33,882 nucleotides of DNA, from IMG/VR virus record IMGVR_UViG_3300017782_004300, positions 1 to 33,882 of that record. One strand, given 5' to 3'. Below the pieces are notes generated by a model. The model was not told where the DNA came from and did no database searches. It saw only the letters and a program-made list of their open reading frames with translations. This document shows, in pieces, positions 28,859 to 33,882 of the stretch. Source of the stretch: a virus. The position numbers and the translations under genes are program-made. The stretch's first letter is position 1. Each line of letters starts with the position of its first letter.

Positions 28859-29815
28859 ATGGCACATATGGTTGAAACAATGGCATACGCAGGAGAGGTT
28901 CCATGGCATGGACTCGGAGTTCCTGTGTCTAATGACCTATCACCAAATCAAATGATGGAAAAGGCAGGAGTTGACTGGACGGTTGCGGAAGTCGAATCCT
29001 TTATTGAATTCAATGGACAACAAGTACCGACAGGTCAGAAGTCTTTAGTACGTACAACTGACGGTAAGATCCTTACCAATGTTGGTAAAGGTTGGAATCC
29101 TTGTCAGAACGCAGATGCGTTTGACTTCTTCCATGAGTACGTAATGGCAGGTGACATGGAAATGCACACTGCAGGTTCACTACAAGATGGTCAGATTGTC
29201 TGGGCGCTTGCAAAGGTGAAAGACTCATTCGAACTGTTCAAAGGTGACACAGTCGAGTCGTACTTACTTTTTTCAAACCCACACAAGTATGGGAAATCAA
29301 TCAACGTGATGTTCACACCTATTCGTGTTGTTTGTAGTAACACATTAACCTTTGCGGTTGACAGTGGTTCAGATCGTCAAGTGAAGATCGGTCACCGAGG
29401 CGTCTTCAGTCCAGAGATCGTAAAAGAACAGTTAGGTATCGCAACTGAGAAGATGGCGAAATACAAAGAGATTGCATCTTTCCTTGGTTCCAAACGTTAC
29501 ACTAACGAGTCATACATTGACTACATCAATACAGTTTTCCCACGTTCTTCTGACAAACGAGTCAAAGAAGGTATGACAACTGCAGAGTCATTGTCACGTA
29601 ACGCAAAACTTGCTCTTGATGTTTTGGAAACACAACCAGGCGCAAACTATGCGGAAGGTTCGTGGTGGCAGGCATTCAACTCCATCACTTACATTACAGA
29701 TCACGTACAAGGTCATAACCAAGAGAATCGTCTTGCAAACAGTTGGTTCGGTTACAACCAAAGTAAGAAACGTGATGCTTTACAGACTGCAATCAAATTT
29801 GCGGAGGATGCATAA
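28859..29815 (+). CDS. DUF932 family protein (phage/plasmid-like)
   Basis: 318 aa. Starts MAHMVETMAYAGEVPWHGLG, the family's hallmark opening, then 'VGKGWNPCQNADAFDFFHE', 'AGSLQDGQIVWALAKV', 'ESYLLFSNPHKYGKSINVMFTPIRVVCSNTL' and a conserved tail ('QNRLANSWFG'). DUF932 proteins are widespread on phages and plasmids; function not established. The strong promoter and 5' position suggest high expression. Overlaps the next start (TAATG). Confidence 0.88.
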   Translation: MAHMVETMAYAGEVPWHGLGVPVSNDLSPNQMMEKAGVDWTVAEVESFIEFNGQQVPTGQKSLVRTTDGKILTNVGKGWNPCQNADAFDFFHEYVMAGDMEMHTAGSLQDGQIVWALAKVKDSFELFKGDTVESYLLFSNPHKYGKSINVMFTPIRVVCSNTLTFAVDSGSDRQVKIGHRGVFSPEIVKEQLGIATEKMAKYKEIASFLGSKRYTNESYIDYINTVFPRSSDKRVKEGMTTAESLSRNAKLALDVLETQPGANYAEGSWWQAFNSITYITDHVQGHNQENRLANSWFGYNQSKKRDALQTAIKFAEDA

Positions 29816-30060
29816 TGTATGGAATAAAATCAACGGACAGAGTTATGCGCTCTGTCCAACGCGACTCCAAGGCTATTGGTCTGGGGTTGCCTCGCGTAGA
29901 GTCTGAGATTAGACATCTTGAGGGTGTGAAACGTAAAGTTCGATCAGTCAAACAAAGACTAGAACGATTGTATACTGCACGTACACACTTGATAGAATCA
30001 CCCGAAGAGTCTGCATCATTAGTAGATCAATTGAAAGCAATACAACATGAAAAAGCATGA
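29815..30060 (+). CDS. Hypothetical helical protein
   Basis: 81 aa, start at TAATG. Basic and helical, 'IRHLEGVKRKVRSVKQRLERLYTARTHLI', with heptad-like leucines that suggest a coiled coil. It overlaps the next gene by 14 bases. No family recognised. Confidence 0.6.
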   Translation: MYGIKSTDRVMRSVQRDSKAIGLGLPRVESEIRHLEGVKRKVRSVKQRLERLYTARTHLIESPEESASLVDQLKAIQHEKA

Positions 30061-30211
30061 CATAAATCAACTCGCTGCTTGGGCGCGTGATTGGGGTCTA
30101 GATGGTTACGAACAGTACGATCCTAAGAACAAAGAGAAGACAAAGATACAGGGTCTCAAGCGAATGCGACAGAAAGAAGAAAAAGATAAACGATACAAAG
30201 AACGCACTTAG
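30047..30211 (+). CDS. 54-aa charged protein, stop codon inside the terminator
   Basis: ATG 30047 overlaps the previous gene. It begins KKHDINQLAAWARDWGLDG and ends with a very charged helix (MRQKEEKDKRYKERT). TAG 30209-30211 forms the loop of the terminator hairpin. The frame is open over its full length, and the overlap and operon pattern match the neighbours. Confidence 0.55.
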   Translation: MKKHDINQLAAWARDWGLDGYEQYDPKNKEKTKIQGLKRMRQKEEKDKRYKERT

Positions 30212-30223
30212 GTGCGTTTTTTT
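30201..30223 (+). terminator. Intrinsic terminator ending the DUF932 operon
   Basis: AACGCAC (30201-30207) pairs with GTGCGTT (30212-30218), a perfect 7-bp stem, loop TTAG, followed by TTTTT. The stop codon of the 54-aa gene is in the loop. Confidence 0.9.
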
Positions 30224-30224
30224 A

Positions 30225-30253
30225 TTTACAAACTATTATAAATAGTATACAAT
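30225..30253 (+). promoter_or_regulatory. Late promoter box (TATAAATA) with overlapping sigma70-like elements
   Basis: TATAAATA at 30237-30244 is the exact T4 late box. TTTACA (30225-30230), 17 nt and TACAAT (30248-30253) also sit here, but without the TGN shared by the other promoters. The block after it is late-type by content, so the TATAAATA is the more likely functional element. Confidence 0.72.
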
Positions 30254-30283
30254 GAGACCAGTTGTAACAAAAGAGTAAGTAAT

Positions 30284-31348
30284 ATGATTGATTTTAAAAA
30301 TTATTTAACAGAAGGTTCGCTAAAAGCAGAAGATTATGAAGCTGCAATCGTAGTGGGATTTCATAAGATTACTGGGCAAAAGTTTGATGTAGAAAAGTCT
30401 GGGGTTGGTGCGAAAACAATGTCAGTACTTGAAAATAATCCTGCAGCATTAGAGGCAGGAGAAAAGATTGCTATTGCAGTAAAGAAACATTTTAAGTTAG
30501 GTAATGTTAAATCAGAACAATATGGTCGTGCAAAATCCTCTCTCACTGGGGAATGGAAAAAATATGGCGCAACTGACACAACACCAAAGACCGACATTTT
30601 AATTGGTAACAAAAGACTATCTTTAAAGATTGGTATGGCACAGTTAATGTCTGGTGGTAAATCAGAAAGTCTTGCAACATTTTATGCAGCAACAAATTCT
30701 GTTTCAAATGAAATTAGAAAAGATCCTAATTATAAACTGACAGAAGACATCGTAAATGATTTTGTTACTGCATCTGTTGCACCAAGTCAGTTAAGACCAC
30801 TAATTAAATCTGGAGAGAATGAATTAGTCAATAAAGGTGAAAAGGCTCACAAAGCAGCAATGAGTGCAATGGTAAAATTGTTTCAGAATAATAGAGATTT
30901 TAAAATTGCGTTTGCAAGGGAAGCGATGTCTGGTTTCGTAAAATATGGTAGTAATTCTAATTCTGCCGCAGAGTTTATGTTAGTGTCTACTCATGACGGT
31001 AGATCTGTTAGTATACATTCGGTATATGATGACAAATACTGCGAGAAAATTGCTGACGCTATGAAAGTTCAAGTAAGATTTAAAACATCGTCACGTAAAC
31101 TAAAAGGCGTAAAGACTGGAGAATACAATTTTTGGTCTGTTATCTCTTTAATAGTGAACGCAATGTCAGAAGGTTCGCACCCTACTAATGAAATGATAAA
31201 CGAAAATATTTTTAATAAAATAAAAAATAGAGTAAAGGGCGTATATAAAAATATTCTATCCAAGGTTAAGAAAAGTGTTTTGAATTTGATTAGTTTTCTA
31301 ACACCAGAGAAACCAGATGTCAGAGTAAATACGAAAGTTAAATTCTAA
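30284..31348 (+). CDS. Putative capsid-targeted protein, unknown function
   Basis: 354 aa. Begins MIDFKNYLTEG, matching the pattern M-x-x-[FY]-x-x-[FY]-[LI]-x-E-[GA] of T4 capsid-targeting sequences (MKTYQEFIAEA). A central 'PKTDILIGNKRLSLKIG' has a loose D...xLK layout reminiscent of nuclease folds but lacks a clear catalytic Glu, so no activity is claimed. The C-terminus is basic ('RVKGVYKNILSKVKKSV'). First gene behind the late promoter. Confidence 0.55.
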   Translation: MIDFKNYLTEGSLKAEDYEAAIVVGFHKITGQKFDVEKSGVGAKTMSVLENNPAALEAGEKIAIAVKKHFKLGNVKSEQYGRAKSSLTGEWKKYGATDTTPKTDILIGNKRLSLKIGMAQLMSGGKSESLATFYAATNSVSNEIRKDPNYKLTEDIVNDFVTASVAPSQLRPLIKSGENELVNKGEKAHKAAMSAMVKLFQNNRDFKIAFAREAMSGFVKYGSNSNSAAEFMLVSTHDGRSVSIHSVYDDKYCEKIADAMKVQVRFKTSSRKLKGVKTGEYNFWSVISLIVNAMSEGSHPTNEMINENIFNKIKNRVKGVYKNILSKVKKSVLNLISFLTPEKPDVRVNTKVKF

Positions 31349-32574
31349 TGCAGTTTTCAGATTTCATAACAGAACAAAAGAACACACACATGACTCACAT
31401 CGAAGACAAAGTTCTTTATGGTGGAGTAAAAGGTACTCGTGACGCAATACTCGCCTTACGATCTCTAAGAGATATGTTGGGGGGAGAACATGATGGTAAA
31501 GTATCTGTTAAGTGGGATGGTGCTCCTGCTATTTTCTGCGGAACAGATCCACGAGACGGAGAGTTCTTTGTCGCAAAGAAAGGAATCTTTGCAAAGTCTC
31601 CAAAGGTCTACAAATCAAATGCAGACATTGATGCCGATACCAGTGGAGACCTCAATACTAAACTAAAGTTGGCATTAAAACATTTACCTGAGTTAGGAAT
31701 CAAGGGTATCATTCAAGGAGATTTTCTATACTCCAAGAGTGATGTAAAGACACAAAAGATTAAAGGGAAGAATTACGTTACCTTTCATCCAAACACTATA
31801 GTTTATGCAATACCTAGAGAGTCGGATGCATCAGATGCTATCATGAAGAGCAAAATTGGAATTGTCTGGCATACAACTTATACTGGTAGAACTTTTGAAA
31901 CCTTAAAAGCATCATATGGTGTTGATGTTTCAAAGTTCAGATCATCCAGAAACGTATGGAGTCAGGATGCAACACTCAGAGATCTAACTAATCTAACCAT
32001 GACTAGGAAGGACACCGATGAAGTTACAAGTTATCTATCTACTGCCGGTCAAATTTTTAACCAGATCAGTGGGACTACTCTTAGGACTCTTGAAAAAGAT
32101 CCTGAGTTGGCTCAACTCATTGAGCAGTTTAACAACACGTATGTTAGGAAAGGTCAAATCATTCAAAATACCAAGACCCACACTAACCGTCTCATTTCTT
32201 GGATTAAACAAAAATTCCAAAAAGAAGCAGACAAAAGGAAAACGGAAAAAGGGAAGTCCACGCAAATAAAGAAACTCAATGAGATATTAAAATTCTTTTC
32301 ACCAGAGAACCGACAATCTCTGGTGAAGATGTTTGATCTTCAGAAGGTAATAGTTCTTGCGAAGATGAAACTTATAAATACTTTAAATAAACTCTCAAAC
32401 GTAAATACATTCCTTAAAACAAAAAGAGGTTATCGTATTACAGGTCAAGAGGGTTATGTCGCTATAGACAAACTTGGTGGTGATGCAGTGAAAATTGTTG
32501 ACCGAATGGAATTCTCATTCGCTAACTTTTCACCGAATATATTAAAGGGATGGGACAAGCCGGGAAGGAATTAA
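31348..32574 (+). CDS. Ligase-like nucleotidyltransferase with KWDG motif, capsid-targeting-like N-terminus
   Basis: 408 aa. Begins MQFSDFITEQK, close to the T4 capsid-targeting motif. Motif I of the covalent nucleotidyltransferases is 'VSVKWDGAPAIFC' (Lys55 the predicted AMP-accepting lysine), then 'FFVAKKGIF', 'GIIQGDFLYS' (motif III-like) and 'KIGIVWHTTYTG' (IIIa-like). Motif IV 'EGYVAI' and motif V 'DAVKIV' lie near the C-terminus, separated from motif III by a helical insert of about 150 residues. It could ligate or adenylylate nucleic acid. Start coupled to the previous stop (TAATG). Confidence 0.72.
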   Translation: MQFSDFITEQKNTHMTHIEDKVLYGGVKGTRDAILALRSLRDMLGGEHDGKVSVKWDGAPAIFCGTDPRDGEFFVAKKGIFAKSPKVYKSNADIDADTSGDLNTKLKLALKHLPELGIKGIIQGDFLYSKSDVKTQKIKGKNYVTFHPNTIVYAIPRESDASDAIMKSKIGIVWHTTYTGRTFETLKASYGVDVSKFRSSRNVWSQDATLRDLTNLTMTRKDTDEVTSYLSTAGQIFNQISGTTLRTLEKDPELAQLIEQFNNTYVRKGQIIQNTKTHTNRLISWIKQKFQKEADKRKTEKGKSTQIKKLNEILKFFSPENRQSLVKMFDLQKVIVLAKMKLINTLNKLSNVNTFLKTKRGYRITGQEGYVAIDKLGGDAVKIVDRMEFSFANFSPNILKGWDKPGRN

Positions 32575-32575
32575 G

Positions 32576-33028
32576 ATGGCAAAACCGTTGTCGTTTAAAG
32601 ATATGATTAATGTGGAACCTCGTCCAGGCGAGGATGAACTAACTAATTATAGAGTTCAAAAAAGTAAAAGAACCTATGCGGGCAACGAAGATGTTGAACC
32701 CGAAAACGAAGCGCTTACTATCCAACAAAGGATGAAGCGTGGTCGTATGATGAAACGCCTCAAAACAAGAATTAAAATTGGTCGGGATAAGGCCAAAAGA
32801 CGTATGGCAAATATGGATACGTTGAAACAACGTGCTCGTAAGTCAGCGCGTAAGTTGGTTCTTAAAAAGTTAACCAAGGGTAAAGATAAAAACGATTTAC
32901 CTTTTGCACGTAGACAAGAACTTGAGAAGAGACTAGATAAACCTGCAGTGAAGAAAAGAATCGATATGCTTGCCAAACGAATGGTCAAAGATAAACGTAA
33001 ACAAGAGTTAGACCGTAAAAAAAGATGA
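32576..33028 (+). CDS. Extremely basic protein, probable DNA-binding virion component
   Basis: 150 aa, with about 35-40% Lys plus Arg after residue 50 ('MKRGRMMKRLKTRIKIGR', 'KARKSARKLVLKKLTKGK', ending KRKQELDRKKR). Begins MAKPLSFKDMINVEPRPGED, an 'F-K-D' variant of the capsid-targeting-like motif. It resembles histone-like or internal head proteins, but the family is not identified. The next gene overlaps its stop (ATGA). Confidence 0.65.
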   Translation: MAKPLSFKDMINVEPRPGEDELTNYRVQKSKRTYAGNEDVEPENEALTIQQRMKRGRMMKRLKTRIKIGRDKAKRRMANMDTLKQRARKSARKLVLKKLTKGKDKNDLPFARRQELEKRLDKPAVKKRIDMLAKRMVKDKRKQELDRKKR

Positions 33029-33882
33029 TAGGATCATTTAAAAATTTTCTAGTTGAAGAAGAGAAGACAGTCTTCTTTACGTGGGGGAGAATGAATCCAC
33101 CCACCATTGGTCATGAGAAACTATTAACTGCTCTCTCGCGTAAGGCAGGGAACAATCCGTATTTCGTGTACCTATCACAATCCACAGACCCAAAGAAAAA
33201 TCCATTACCATACAAAGATAAGATAAAAATAGCACGTAAGATGTTTCCTCGTCACGCACGTAGGATTATGTTGGACGCGAAGGTCAGAAACTTATTTGAT
33301 ATATTGACAAAACTATATGATATGGGTTATAAAAATGTTACCATGGTTGTTGGTGCTGATCGTGTTCAAGAGTTTGACATCTTGATGAACAAATATAATG
33401 GTAAAAAAGGTAGACATGGTTTCTATAACTTTCGTGCAATGAACGTACTTTCTGCAGGAGACAGAGATCCAGATGCAGAAGGTGCAACAGGGATGTCTGC
33501 ATCTAAGATGAGAGCAGCCGCAGGTAAAGGTGACTTCACAAGTTTTAGTCAGGGTTTACCTAAAACATTTTCTAATGCAGATGCGAAGAATTTATTCAAC
33601 ACAGTCCGTAGGGGAATGGGGTTGAAGGAACAAAGAGAATACAAAAATCATATACAATTGAATCCAATATCAGAGACAAGAGAACAATATGTGTCAGGGG
33701 ATTTATATGCGATAGGCGACAAAGTGATAGTAAAAGAGTCAGATGAAGTCGGAGAGGTGATTCATCTAGGTGCGAACTATGTTATTGTAGAGAAGAACAA
33801 CACGCAAAAACGATACTGGTTAGATGCAATAGAGTTGGTGGAGAGAGACTACGCAAAAGAATATGCAAACTATCAAGGAAAA
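33025..33882 (+). CDS. HxGH-type nucleotidyltransferase with capsid-targeting-like N-terminus (3' truncated by window edge)
   Basis: 286 codons visible, all open, running off the window. Begins MIGSFKNFLVEEEK, again the targeting-like motif, then 'TVFFTWGRMNPPTIGHEKLL', where TIGH is the nucleotide-binding HxGH-type site with the Gly-Arg-Met-Asn-Pro-Pro lead-in of nicotinamide-nucleotide adenylyltransferase-like enzymes. 'MVVGADRVQEFD' and 'GATGMSASKMRAAAGKGD' (the ISSTxxR position) follow. A C-terminal small beta domain ('YAIGDKVIVKESDEVGEVIHLG') may be SH3-like. Substrate unknown; NAD or FAD-type adenylyl transfer is the family default. Confidence 0.75.
   Translation, partial: MIGSFKNFLVEEEKTVFFTWGRMNPPTIGHEKLLTALSRKAGNNPYFVYLSQSTDPKKNPLPYKDKIKIARKMFPRHARRIMLDAKVRNLFDILTKLYDMGYKNVTMVVGADRVQEFDILMNKYNGKKGRHGFYNFRAMNVLSAGDRDPDAEGATGMSASKMRAAAGKGDFTSFSQGLPKTFSNADAKNLFNTVRRGMGLKEQREYKNHIQLNPISETREQYVSGDLYAIGDKVIVKESDEVGEVIHLGANYVIVEKNNTQKRYWLDAIELVERDYAKEYANYQGK

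Noticed and set aside
32373-32380. TATAAATA on the plus strand
   Set aside because: Lies within the ligase-like coding region about 200 bases from the next start; AT-rich coding can produce it by chance. Weak candidate only.
1-33882. tRNA genes, CRISPR arrays, insertion sequences and integrase/attachment sites
   Set aside because: No tRNA cloverleaf other than the tmRNA tRNA-like domain, no regularly spaced repeats, and no transposase or integrase motifs were found.

Overview
The window is a stretch of a T4-like (Tevenvirinae-type) marine myovirus genome, compact and AT-rich, with nearly every gene start overlapping the previous stop (ATGA, TAATG). The T4 core is represented by a family-B DNA polymerase (gp43), UvsX recombinase and DnaB-type helicase (gp41). 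Accessory genes typical of marine T4-like phages are also present: Hsp20, MazG-like, ThyX, a cupin, sugar-nucleotide enzymes, 2OG-Fe(II) oxygenases and a desaturase. A circularly permuted two-piece tmRNA, a DUF1127 protein and a pseudoazurin all point to an alphaproteobacterial host. A SAR11-like host would fit, but that is inference.

Layout. 1-3247 (+): Hsp20 (cut by the window edge), DUF1127, a DoxX-like membrane protein with a pseudoazurin, a GH19 endolysin and small genes. 3244-6516 (+): a consensus promoter drives gp43, a cupin and a MazG-like protein. 6504-10895 (+): a second promoter drives a DruA/DUF4338-like protein, a possible primase-like protein, a run of very small membrane proteins and a short UDP-glucose dehydrogenase. 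10873-12501 (+): epimerase, cytidylyltransferase and two microproteins. 12504-17181 (+): uvsX, gp41, a phosphomannomutase-like HAD enzyme, thyX and small genes, ended by a hairpin that also carries the next -35 box. 17187-18059 (+): SleB-type hydrolase and a DUF3310-like protein.

At 18043-19055 a minus-strand coiled-coil membrane protein and a plus-strand permuted tmRNA diverge from two T4-type late promoter boxes (TATAAATA). A small membrane-protein ORF lies in the spacer between the two tmRNA pieces. At 19070-27046 is an oxygenase island. Three plus-strand genes (mini-SDR and two AspH-like oxygenases) converge on a nine-gene minus-strand operon in which every junction overlaps: desaturase, GNAT-like, five 2OG-oxygenase-fold proteins, radical SAM and an unknown protein. 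This looks like a phage-borne biosynthetic or modification pathway. Two of its oxygenases carry Asn where the acidic iron ligand is expected.

27054-30211 (+) holds a deoxyribonucleotidase, a ParB-like protein, a DUF932 protein and small genes, ended by a terminator. 30237-33882 (+) lies behind a late promoter and encodes four genes. Three of them begin with a short motif resembling the T4 capsid-targeting sequence (a ligase-like protein with KWDG, an HxGH nucleotidyltransferase and a protein of unknown function). The fourth is an extremely basic protein.

Control. Eight promoters share TT(G/T)ACA-N14-TGN-TATAAT-like architecture with an invariant 17-nt spacer, and two of them put the predicted +1 on the A of the ATG. 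Two terminators carry the -35 of the next promoter in the hairpin loop. Three T4-type late boxes precede the tmRNA, the minus-strand membrane protein and the capsid-targeted block.
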